DNA of 64,000 bases, from assembly GCA_025526935.1 (NCBI GenBank), contig JAHLKD010000113.1, positions 1 to 64,000 on the forward strand. Reading direction: 5' to 3'. Source of the stretch: Cladochytrium replicatum (taxonomy: Eukaryota; Chytridiomycota; Chytridiomycetes; Cladochytriales; Cladochytriaceae). Position numbers and translations under genes: made by a program. How positions within the stretch are numbered: the stretch's first letter is position 1; each line of letters begins with the position of its first letter. Below are positions 9,683-20,835 of the stretch, piece after piece. Below the pieces are notes generated by a model, which did no database searches, was not told the DNA's origin, and saw only the letters and a list, made by a program, of their open reading frames with translations.

Positions 9683-12581
9683 TCGGCTTCCGACGACGAG
9701 GCTGCAATAGTCTGTTGTCGAATCGACTGCCAACTGATTGCCGCATTAGCGAACATTACCACGTAACCGGTTTGTGAGTATCTATCTGCATCGCCCGTCC
9801 AGTCTGCATCGGCATAACCTTGTGGGTTGTTAGCCAAATCAAACATGTAGAGACCGTCGGGTCTTAGCATCGGAGACGTGATACCAGTCCGTGTATAGTG
9901 TAAACCGTAATCCCAAGTACCGAGTAAATATCGTTGTAATCGATAGAGAGCCTTTGATTCTGACTGTCGAGGATCAATCTGATATTGTGCCAAAATATTG
10001 ACTGCGTATGAAATATCCGGTCGTGTCTTAGTCGCCACGTACGATATCTTCATTAACATTGATCGAAATTGTGTTGCCTCGGCATCGGACAGTGTTGGTG
10101 TGGTCTCATCAAAGATATATGATTTTGACATCGGTGTTTTGGTCGGTTTGATGTTGGTACCCCATAAGTTCGCTTCTTCGAGAATCTTCTTTACGTACAA
10201 TGAATTGGTAAGGAAATATCCTTCCGTCGTCTGCAATAACTCCATTTTCAGAATCCATTTCGCTTTCGAAGTACTGCCTACTGTGAACGAAGTTTCCAAA
10301 TCGGTCTGAAACCGATGATATGCGTTTGGATCTGTGGAAAAATGTAGTATATCATCGACATGAACGGTAGTGTGTTCGCGGGTATTATTTGTTGGATTGT
10401 ATCGCCAGAAATGACAGATGTGTGCAATATTCCTCACGAAACCAACACTGAGATATTGTTTCCAAAGAGTTTTGTACCATTCTCGAGCTGCCTGGTGTAG
10501 ACCGTACAGACTTTTGATAAGTCTGCAGATGATGGGTCGATTCCGGAATCTACTCGTCCGAAACCATGAGGGAGTTCGCCGTAGTTCTCTTCTTCCAGTA
10601 TCGCATTGAGATATGCACCCTTGATATCAAACTGGAATATTATCATGCCGACTAATGCTGCTAATGCAATCAGAAAACGGATCGTGGACGTTTTCGTAAC
10701 TGGAGAATAGGTTTCATCGAAATCCAATCCTTCAATCTGTGAAAATCCTCGTACGACCCAACGTGCTTTGAATCGAGTAATATTGCCATGTTCGTCAAGC
10801 TTATATGTGAAAACCCATTTGCCCGATAATAAATCCGTCCATCAGGTAAAAATGTTTCGGCCCAAGTATTGTTGCTGACTAGTTGTGTGACTTCCTCCTT
10901 CATCGCCGCTAACCAGAATGGAGCCTCATCGGATCGTGATAAAGCCTCATGAAGAGTCTTTGGTGCAGTCCGTATATTTCCATTCGCAATTGGTTGTGTT
11001 GGATATGAGGAATCGGCCTTCGGGGTCCAATCGATATTAGGAACGGACCGGGTAAACAAGGAATTTTGTTTCCTTTTGGCGTTCGACAAATTTGCACTTG
11101 CTTGACGTTTTCGTTTTCTTGCTGCATACGCTTCGTCGACATCTTCTCCAATGAATTGAAGATCACTTTCGAGTTGTGCATCATATTCCTCTACAGGAGA
11201 TACGGAAGACAAATTCGGAGATTCTTCAGTAATGGATTGTGGAGTCGGTAAATCAGCATTTGGATCGTAATCAGCATCGTCTGGGTCATCATCGTCTAGT
11301 CCATGTAATTGTTCAACAACATGCATGTCACCGGCTTCTTCTAAGCAGTAATATATGGGGTCGTCGTTCATATCCTCATCGATTTCTTCGTCTGCAACAG
11401 TAGAAATTGGGAAATTGTCTGAGACAAACTCAACAGTCGTCTCTTGCACCCCCTGATCCCCGGTTGGTATTTGATCAACATCGAAATATGTCCCGGCCTT
11501 CAGTGGATATTGTACCGTAAGATCGTCGAGTAACTGTCGGGTAGGATTATAACCAACAAAAACTCCCTCGTGGAACGTAACATGGAAGTATTCGCCTATT
11601 GTGTTTGTCCGAAAATTGAGTGCTATGACGATCTTCAGGTCTTCACCCTTGTATCCGAGAAACAGACCTAGTTCAGACTTGTCTCGGATTTTGCGCGCCA
11701 ACCTTTGTTCGTGTGAGATCCACAAACTAACGAGTGTTCCAAAGGCGTGGATAGTTGCCAAATCTATCCGCTTGTCAAGGTAAGCACAGTACGGAATCGC
11801 ATTCACAGCTGAATGGAAAGTAGCGTTCTTGACGACCGCAGCGTATAGGATGGAGAGTTGCACGAATTGAAGTGTTTGTGGTAGTCCAGCTTGTAGCAGC
11901 ATCGCGTCCGACATATACTTGATTGATTGTATATTCCGCTCTGATAGACCATCGAGTTCCTTTACTGACGGAGGAGCTGGGTGGACGTGGATGCGAGGAA
12001 TCTTGGTATTGCACCATTGGATCAACCGTTTCGTAATCAATTCTCCTGAATCGGAACGTAGTTCAGCAACGTGTAATGGGTGATTGCGATTTTCCACATC
12101 AGCGATATGTCGAATCATACTATCCACCGCATCACTCTTTCGATTCAGGAAGTAGATTGTGATGAAACGAGGTTGTTCGTCGACAATGATCTGCCAACAT
12201 CTCTTCTTCTGTCCGTCGTAGATTAAACGTACAACATCAGAAAACAGACGGAAAAGTTTCTGCGGAGCTCGACTTATTGTAGAATAAATCGGCTTCTGCT
12301 TCAGCTTCGTGCGACTACAGACCAAACAATTCTGCATAATTGATTTGTTGACAAGATTGAATGCATCCGGTTCAACCTTGGGCATTTTGATGTTGAGCTT
12401 CTCTGCCGTTCGAAAGATCGTCCGTAAGTGGATGTGACCAAACTGCTGGTGTAACTTTGCAAGTTTGTGTACTGTCACTGGCGATAAGTTGGTGCTCACT
12501 CCAACTGTATCTTGAGATGCTCGTTGACATTCATCATCGTTCGTTTGACGAATGCTGTTGTCTGACATTACATCGAGACCC
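9683..12581 (-). pseudogene. Copia A copy 2, integrase-RT-truncated RNase H segment (minus strand)
   Basis: On the minus strand the order is integrase from about GLDVMSDNS (12581), acidic linker, RT and RNase H ending abruptly at SSEAE (about 9690). The integrase core motifs (RSDSGE, GLSERN) and RT HVDD box are present. Single-base deletions near 10845 and 10545 break the RT frame. Integrase-RT-RNase H precedes gag-protease here, as expected if A2 was a tandem unit like 1-8463 from which the central LTR and flanking coding sequence were deleted. Confidence 0.85.
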
Positions 12582-13262
12582 TGTCGAAGTTTGGTTTGAG
12601 GGCGATGTGATTTGATCAGTTTAAGTGCTGCTGATCTGGGACTTGCGCTAGAGATAGTCCTCAGGTTGATCTGTGAGTGTGCAGAGTTTCGTGTTTCTCC
12701 AATCACGCTCTTGCGCCACAGCCACCCGAAATCTCATATCGCCACAGGCTCTTTGAATTGTGCAAACAATTCAAATATACTGTCGTTTCGGCTTTTATAA
12801 TTAACCTGTGGCTATAGATATATGGAAATATCTAATATAAACATTATTCTCTCGAAGAGAGAGATTTAGATCCCAGTGATCGTTCACAATAACCATTGTG
12901 AGCAGAACATGAAGATTAGCTATAATCTTGTCTACAATGACATGTTCTCTATGAGAAATAAGTATGTAGTACCTTGCATTAATATCATACGAGATGTACT
13001 CGAGTATGATATAACTGTCAGCAGCAAACTGATTAGCATCACATTCTTTCTCAAACGCGTGATCACTCTCAGAACTCTACTAGATTCCAATGAGTAAAGG
13101 AGGATGTCTTCATGACCAATAGTTAGAAATGCCAGTTCTTTCATGTAATGTATGATTACGCATGAACTTGTCCCAGACGTCTCTGGTAAGGCTATTTCCC
13201 CTCAGTGTCGGTAGTGGATGAAGACTGGAGTAGCTAGTTCCATATATGTGCATGCATCAACA
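12582..13262 (-). repeat. 3' LTR of copia family B
   Basis: 681 bp. In element orientation it begins TGTTGATGCATG and ends CTTCGACA. The matching 5' LTR is 18649-19327. The two differ at roughly a dozen positions, near 2%, clearly more than the family-A LTR pair. A polypurine tract adjoins at 13263-13275. Its outer end abuts copy A2 integrase sequence at 12581. Confidence 0.92.
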
Positions 13263-13347
13263 CACCCCCGCAGTCAAAGCTGCGGTAGACAATGAGGATA
13301 TTGGTATGAGCGTTGAGTCGCACGTCTGTTTGTTGGTAATGTATGTA

Positions 13348-16300
13348 TTAGTCAACAAGGGTCAAATCAGATTGACGTGTAAGACCAAGTGCGCGTGTGA
13401 ATTTTGAAAATAATTTGAATGTCAAGAGTTTTGTGAAAATATCAGCAATTTGGTTCTCAGTATCAATATCTCTGAGTTCCTGCTGCTTCTGCTCAATTTG
13501 AAGATTCACAAACTTTTCTCGAACATCCATGTGTTTAGTTCTGTGATCATTAAGCAGGTCATTGGCAATAGACTGAGGATCATGGGCGTACTTTTGGATG
13601 AAATACCAATAATTGCCATGAGGTTTTTCATCCACTTCATCTCACGTGATAATTCATTCAATGCATATAACTCTGCTTCAGTGGAAGAGCAAGTTATAAC
13701 CTGTTGCTTTGTAGACTGCCAGCAAACAGCTGCATTGGCAAACATTACAACATATCCTGTCCTGGAATAGCGAGCAGGATCATTTGCCCAGTCTGCATCA
13801 GCATATCCTATAGGGATGTGTTCATTTGATGCAAACTCATATACACCATCAGAGTGTACGTTGGGAGTGGGTATGTTGTTGCGTGTATAATGCAAACCAT
13901 AGTCCCATGTTCCCAATAAGTAACGATGCAGGCGAGCTAGTGCCTTTTGTTCGCAAACTCGTGGTTCAACCTGATGTTGTGCCAAGACATTGACAGCATA
14001 AGATAAATCAGGTCTGGTCTTTGTAGCTAGGTACGAGATTTTCATGAGTTCCGAGCGAAAAATAGTTGCATCATTTTTGGATAAAATAGGCAAGCTTGTT
14101 TCATGTTTGTAGTGAGAAGAAATAGGTGTTTTGGCTGGTTTAAGATTCGATTCCCATAATTTCAATCTCTGCAATATTTCCTTTGCATATTGAGCATTGG
14201 TTATGAAATAACCGTGAGTAGTTTTGATCAATTGCATTTTCAGAATCCATTTGGCTGTAGAGTGACTTCCGACCTTGAATGAGGAATTCAAGCCATCCAT
14301 GAAGTCTTGGTAGCCATTTGGGTCTGGAGAGAAATGAAGAATATCATCTACATGAACAGTAGTGTGTTCACGTATTTTCACAGTGGAACTGTGAGTAGAT
14401 GATTTCATTTGCCAGAAATGACAAGCATCTGAAAGATCACGGATGTATCCCATGTCTTCATATTTTGCCCAGAGGCATTTGTACCATTCTCTAGCAGCTT
14501 GATGTAAACCATATAAGCTTTTGACAAGATTACAAACTAATGGATTGCCAGATTCGTCAGTCTCTGTAAATCCATGAGGCATTTCAACATAAACATCTTC
14601 CTCAAGTGATGCATTGAGATATGCTCCTGTAATGTCAAATTGATAGATGTGTAATTTGACAATTGCAGCAAGAGCAACTAGTAATCGAATTGTAGTGGTT
14701 TTCGCCACAGGAGAATAGGTTTTGTCGAAATCCATTCCCTGTATCTGGGAGAACCCTCTAACTACCCATCGTGCCTTGAATCGGATGATGTTGCCATCTT
14801 CATCAAGTTTGTATGAATAAACCCATTTGCCAGTAAGAAGGTTGTTCCCATTTGGCAAGATGTGTTTGTTCCATGTTCCCAAATTGATAAGTTGTTGATT
14901 TTCTTCACACATGGCTGCAAGCTAGTATGGCCATTCATCAGGTCGCGACATAGCTTCCTGGACTGTTTTGGGAATACTTCTCAAGTGTCCTTGAGGTATA
15001 GGAATGTCGGGTGTACTCGATTTTGCTTTCTCATTCACATTGACATTGGGGATATTACGTCTCAACAAAGGATGTCTTTGCTGGGGATGAAATCTGTTTG
15101 TTGGAGTAACCATAGGTTGTTTGCCTTTAAGTTTGCGACGTTTGGCTTTGTGTGCAACAAATCCATAATCGTTGTCATCATCTTCACCAATCCATTGTAA
15201 ATCTTCCAAATCACTTTGGGAATCATCTTCATTTTGTTCTTGTACGTGTTGTACAGAAAGTGGTACATAAGTGTCATCGTTCATGTTTAACGAATGGTTA
15301 TAGTCGTTGGTGGTATCGTGCTCGTCATCAACATTTGAATCATGTTGGGACATAGGAGTAACATCCATTTGTGAGAGATATCCATTCGATGATAAAATCG
15401 TTGGTTGGGATCCAACTCCTCATCAGATGAGGTGTTAGCGCTATCATCAGAATATGAGTCTGTAGTATTGTCATTATCGCTATTCATATCAGGTAAATTT
15501 GAAATATTAAAATGTTGACCCTGAGGAATAGGATAGTGTTTGGTGAGGTCATTCAAAGTTTGTGATGTTGGGTTTAAGCCAACAAATACTCCCTCATGAA
15601 AAGTAAAATGAAAATATTCGCTTATGCGTTTGGTATTAAGATTCAAAGCATGAATGATTTTCATATCTTCACCCTTATAACCCAGAAATAGTCCTAGCTC
15701 TGACTTCTCTGATACTTTGCGACTAGACCTTTGTTCTGGAGAAATCCAGAGACTAACCAGGGTACCAAAGGTGTGAATGATTGCCGGATCAATCAGCTTG
15801 TCAAAGTAAACAGTATGTGGTACATTCTTAGTTCTAGAACGGTAAACACAATTTTTGACAGTCGCAGCATAAAGGATGGCAAATTTGATGAACTGTAAAG
15901 TATGTGGAAGACCAGCTGTTTTCAGCATAGACTTGTACATCTCTTTCATTGAACGGACATTCCGTTCAGCAAGACCATTCAGCTCTTTGACTGATGCAGG
16001 TGAAGTATGCGCATGTATGCGTGGTACCTTGTTACTGCACCAAGTCAAGAATTGGTTTGACAATAGTTCTCCAGAATCGGATCTCACTTCATAGACGTGA
16101 AGTGGCAGAAATCTATTTTCAACATCTGCAATGTGTCTTAGCATACTATCAGAGGCTTCACTCTTTCGTTGCAAGAAGTAGATTGTGATGTGAGAACTGT
16201 ATTCATCTACGATAATCTGCCAGTGACCTATTGTTTTGCCATTTCTGACAATTGGTACTGCATCAGTATGTAGGCGATATAATTTCCTCAGTGCTGGACT

Positions 16301-16645
16301 TAGCGTTGAGTAAATTGGAGTTTGTACAGCCTTAGTCTGATTGCAAATTATGCAGTTCTGTAAAATAGACGAGTTAACAAAATCAAGTGCATCACTCCTG
16401 ACTTTGGGCAGTTTCTTTCCCAGAGAATGTAAAGTTTGCAGGATATTCCGCAAATGTATGTGACCAAATTGCCGGTGTAATCTAGCTAATTTGTTGATGG
16501 TCACAGCTGAAACGTTGTTTACTCCATTATCAGCCATTGTTTGGGAGTATAGACTTAATGTTGCAGATGAAGCTCCGTCTAAAACTTCACCCCCGTAATT
16601 TCTAGTTTTGTTAGAATCTTTTGGGAAAACATTGTTGTCCTTCAC
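13348..16645 (-). pseudogene. Copia B pol (integrase, RT, RNase H), multiply disrupted
   Basis: Minus-strand pol of a second Ty1/copia family, alignable with family A by eye but clearly diverged. 16645-15287 carries the integrase (QFGHIHLRN...NCIIC zinc motif; core residues in RSDSGELL and GLAERN). A frameshift falls near 15370-15290. 15368-14922 is the acidic linker, ending at a TAG where family A has the tryptophan of FWLAAM. 14912-13506 is RT (HVDDILHFSPD) and RNase H (ADADWAND), with a frameshift near 13600. 13635-13348 is the RNase H tail. At least three lesions show this copy is dead and older than family A. Confidence 0.9.
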
Positions 16646-16649
16646 TGTG

Positions 16650-18639
16650 TCAAACCTTACACCAGACGTGGTTGTCTGCTGCTCTTGGGCAGTGTTTGTA
16701 GTGGTACCAGGCTAAAACATTCTGTTTGCCAACAGAGAGTGCAGAATTAGAAAGATTCGTCAAAATAGCTGCACCTATTTTGGAAGAGTGTTTAAGTAAT
16801 GGATTAGTGGTATCCAAACTTCCATGAAGATAATATAAACCTCCACGTCTTAAACCAATGGTAACACATTGTTCAGTTCCTTTGTTTGACAAATAGACTT
16901 TGTCTTTGGTTAAACTGACTATATCACCTTCATCCCCGATGATGCTATAGACAGATATAAGTGTATCCTCTAAATCGGGAACAAAAAGTGCATTTTGAAT
17001 GTGTTTTATTGAACCATTTGACAAAACAAGTGCAATATCTCCATAGCCTTTAATAGGAATGGGATGATTGTCTGCCAAGTAAACATCTCCTGCATCATTA
17101 ACGTAAAATAAATTCTTGAATGCATGTCTGTCTGGAGTCATCCAAGCAGTAGCACCAGAGTCAATCAAACCGAGAGGTTTGGCATTTACGTGTAGATTGC
17201 AGTTGGTACTCTTCAATGCTGTGATAATAGAGGGATGTGTAAAATCCACAATATTATTAGCTTTGAAGATTGAAGAGAAGGATTTGATTGATTGTACCTT
17301 GCTGGAAGGTTCTGATTCCTGAGAATCGATATCCATGTTCTGGGATGTTGAGGAGGAAGCACGAGATGCTTTTATCTGTTTCCATTCCTCATCATTCAAA
17401 CTTTTGGCTAGTTTGCGTTTCCTGCAGAAATTCTGCGTGTGGCCAGATTTGCCACAGAAATCGCAAGAGAATTTGTTGTTCTTCGCATCCTTTGATTTTG
17501 ATGCGGCACGATTGTTTGCAGTCTTACTGTTGGCATTTCCTTTATGTGAGGAAGCATGTTTCTCAATCAAATATTTGAGTTGTTTACACTCTGCAGAAGA
17601 ATGAGAAGAGTTGGGATGTAAAACACAAACCTCATGAGCAGCATGAGCTTTCGGTAGTCTTTTGGTCTTTGCTCGCATGGCTTTGCCTTTGATTTGAGGT
17701 GAATCTGAAGGAGTGTAATCGCGAGTTACATCCATTTGAATGATTTCTCTCATCTCAGCAAGTAAGTTCTGCATTGTTCTCAGGTAATGGTGTTCTGATT
17801 GTATCTTCTGACCAGAATCATCCTCATCATCAAGTAGATCAGGTTCATACTTTGTGAAAGTGTCCATTGAGATGTCTCTGAGTAAAATCGAAAAGGATTG
17901 TAGATTGATATCAGGTTCACTGATCTTTGAGCAAACTCGAGTGAGAAGTTCGTGAATAACAGCTTCAGCCGGTTGGGTTGAAAGCTTTTCCTCGGTGAGT
18001 TGAATCAGCTCAGCAATGAATGATTTGACTTCAAGTGCATCTTCACCGTTGGAGCAGGCTAGAGCTTTGAAACGGTCTTCCCAATGGCGGCTCTCAAAAG
18101 TCTTCTGCTGTTTTCCTGCGTAAATTCCGCGTAAAGCAGCAACTCGATCAACGGCATTCTGATGGTTTTGTACTAAATTGATGTCGACCTCCGGAAAACA
18201 ATCGGCAAGACAACTGTTTGCAATGTTGTTGTGTCCGTTGAGATCGTTCGTACATCTGTAATTCAGCGCGATATGATTGCAATCGTCGATGATTGTCATT
18301 CACAATTGCGTTGTACTCTTTCAACGCTACGTCGTACTCTTTAACGGCATAATCAAAGTCATTTGTTGTGTCGTATTCTTCGAGTGCAGATGGTCGTTCA
18401 GGCCATTCAGGTTCCTCTTCTTTCACAAAGTCTTCCGGCTTTGGGTAGGGCGACTTTGTGAGCAAAGTTCCAGCTTCTCCTTTCGAGTTCGCATAATTCT
18501 GAACAATCTTCATGTATTTATCGAACTCCCCAAGCGTTTGCCCAGCGAACGGCCTTGGTTTTCCGTCGCGGGTGTCGTTCTTAGGCATACTGTAAGCGTT
18601 GGAGATCTGGTGTTGATAGGGGGAAGCGCCTTGTGGCAA
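16650..18639 (-). pseudogene. Copia B gag-protease, frameshifted
   Basis: Minus-strand gag. The best start is the ATG at 18588 (MPKNDTRDGKPRPF), matching the family-A gag start context. An in-frame upstream ATG at 18639 is also possible. The frame shifts near 18245 and continues to 16650. Zinc knuckle CDFCGKSGHTQNFC and protease motif LIDSGATAWMTPD are present; family B has DSGA where A has DTGA. A further indel near 16648 separates it from pol. The domain order and an ALFVPDLEDTL stretch confirm homology to family A. Confidence 0.88.
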
Positions 18640-18648
18640 TAACTATTG

Positions 18649-19327
18649 TGTCGAAGTTTGGTTTGAGGGCGATGTGATTTGATCAGTTTTAGTGCTGCTG
18701 ATCTGGGACTTGCGCTAGAGATAGTCCTCAGGTTGATCTGTGTAGGTGCAGAGTTTCGTGTTTCTCCAATCACGCTCTTGCGCCACAGCCACCCGAAATC
18801 TCATATCGCCACAGGCTCTTTGAATTGTGCAAACAATTCAAATATACTGTCGTTTCGGCTTTTATAATTAACCTGTGGCTATAGATTTATGGAAATATCT
18901 ATATAAACATTATTCTCTCGAATAGAGAGATATAGATCCCAGTGATCGTTCACAATAACCATTGTGAGCAGAACATGAAGATTAGCTATAATCTTGTCTA
19001 CAATGACATGTTCTCTATGAGAAATAAGTATGTAGTACCTTGCATTAATATCATACGAGATGTACTCGAGTATGATATAACTGTCAGCAGCAAACTGATT
19101 AGCATCACATTCTTTCTCAAACGCGTGATCACTCTCAGAACTCTACTAGATTCCAATGAGTAAAGGAGAATGTCTTCATGACCAATAGTTAGAAATGCCA
19201 GTTCTTTCATGTAATGTATGATTATGCATGAACTTGTCCCAGACGTCTCTGGTAAGGCTATTTCCCCTCAGTGTCAGAGTGGATGAAGACTGGAGTAGCT
19301 AGTTCCATATATGTGCATGCATCAACA
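18649..19327 (-). repeat. 5' LTR of copia family B
   Basis: 679 bp, reverse complement of TGTTGATGCATG...CTTCGACA. The gag leader begins just left of 18649 with ATAGTTATTGCC, the same ATAGTTA core found after the family-A 5' LTR. Its right end abuts an inverted fragment of family-B gag. Confidence 0.92.
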
Positions 19328-20198
19328 TGTGAATGACAATCATCGACGATTGCAATCATATCGCGCTGAATTACAGATGTACGAACGATGTCAAGGACAC
19401 AACAACATTGCAAACAGTTGTCTTGCCGATTGTTTTCCGGAGGTCGACATCAATTTAGTACAAAACCATCAGAATGCCGTTGATCGAGTTGCTGCTTTAC
19501 GCGGAATTTACGCAGCTAAACGGCAGAAGACTTTTGAGAGCCGCCATTGGGAAGACCGTTTCAAAGCTCTAGCCTGCTCCAACGGTGAAGATGCACTTGA
19601 AGTCAAATCATTCATTGCTGAGCTGATTCAACTCACCGAGGAAAAGCTTTCAACCCAACCGGCTGAAGCTGTTATTCAGGAACTTCTCACTCGAGTTTGC
19701 TCAAAGATCAGTGAACCTGATATCAATGTACAATCTTTTTCGATTTTACTCAGAGACATCTCAATGGATACTTTCACAAAGTATGAACCTGATCTACTTG
19801 ATGATGAGGATGATTCTGGTCAGAAGATACAATCAGAACACCATTACCTGAGAACAATGCAGAACTTACTTGCTGAGATGAGAGAAATCATTCAAATGGA
19901 TGTAACTCGCGATTACACTCCTTCAGATTCACCTCAAATCAAAGGCAAAGCCATGCGAGCAAAGACCAAAAGACTACCGAAAGCTCATGCTGCTCATGAG
20001 GTTTGTGTTTTACATCCCAACTCTTCTCATTCTTCTGCAGAGTGTAAACAACTCAAATATTTGATTGAGAAACATGCTTCCTCACATGAAGGAAATGCCA
20101 ACAGTAAGACTGCAAACAATCGTGCCGCATCAATATCAAAGGATGTGAAGAACAACAAATCAAATCTGGCCACACGCAGAATTTCTGCAGGAAACGCT
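19328..20198 (+). pseudogene. Copia B gag fragment, opposite orientation to the full B element
   Basis: Plus-strand reading frame starting mid-gag (VNDNHRRLQSYRAELQ) and running to just past the zinc knuckle, where about 20 bp including the first knuckle cysteines are deleted. The LTR of family A then follows at 20199 directly after AAACGC. It is nearly identical to the corresponding minus-strand part of the B element and uses the unshifted gag frame near its start. It has no B LTR of its own. Confidence 0.87.
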
Positions 20199-20796
20199 GT
20201 TGAACAAAGCTGTGGTCTGGATCCTCAGGTTGTGTGTGTTGCTAATTCACGGGTTAATGTTAGTAAGAGATGAATAAAGAAGATTGCGAGTCACAAGTGC
20301 TAGCGCAAGAGAATGCTCCTTGTGTTTATCGCCACAGGCTCCTTAAATAAGTGTTCTGTCGTTTTGGCTTTTCCTTCCGGAAGATCTGGATCGCAGCGAT
20401 AAGGTTTGACTCTTCTTCTCACAGGCGTAGCGAAGCATAATCATGCTAAGCTGTGCGTGAGATCTAGCTCTCCTCAACAGGATTGTTCTCACACATGATT
20501 CCCACGAACGCGTTAATCATATGTAAACCTTTGCTGTGATCTGATCCGGGCTTCACTTCTACAAGTGAATGATAGAAAAGTAATGACAGTTTACTATACC
20601 TATGGCTGCAATAAATATAACCCATGAAGAAATAACCAGAGGTATCCAAACTCGTAATAGATCATCATCTATATGCTTTAGTTCAATAGTTAGAAATGTT
20701 GCTCGGTGAAGAGTGACATTTCTGTATATCGGGCGTTTGTGTTTTTGTACTATCAATGACTGGATTGGCCAAGTCCATTAATCGAAATACTTAACA
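20199..20796 (-). repeat. Copia family A LTR, minus orientation (probable 5' LTR of copy A2)
   Basis: 598 bp, the reverse complement of the family-A LTR with both termini intact (TGTTGAACAAAG...CTTAACA). The flanking 5-bp words do not match, so it is not a simple solo insertion. Its orientation agrees with A2 (8464-12581), and B with its fragment lie between the two. I infer it is the A2 5' LTR. At its right end it meets the last 43 bp of a plus-strand A LTR, sharing AACA. Confidence 0.85.
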
Positions 20797-20835
20797 CACA
20801 CAACCTGAGGATCCAGACCGCAGCTTTGTTCAACA
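20793..20835 (+). repeat. Truncated 5' LTR (3' end only) of copia A copy 3
   Basis: Only the last 43 bp of the family-A LTR (AACACACACAACCTGAG...TTCAACA) precede the A3 internal region, which begins CAATAGTTACG as in copy 1. The four bases AACA at 20793-20796 belong equally to the end of the inverted LTR on the left, a microhomology junction. Confidence 0.88.

Larger units (their letters stand above)
12582..19327 (-). mobile_element. Full-length but decayed Ty1/copia retrotransposon, family B
   Basis: 6.75 kb element on the minus strand with LTRs at both ends and complete gag-pol domain order, but with several stops and frameshifts. It lies within the span of A copy 2: A2 integrase on the left, an A LTR in matching orientation on the right at 20199. 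No 5-bp target duplication flanks it (left GACCC, right TGTGA), so one or both edges have been rearranged since insertion. Confidence 0.88.
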
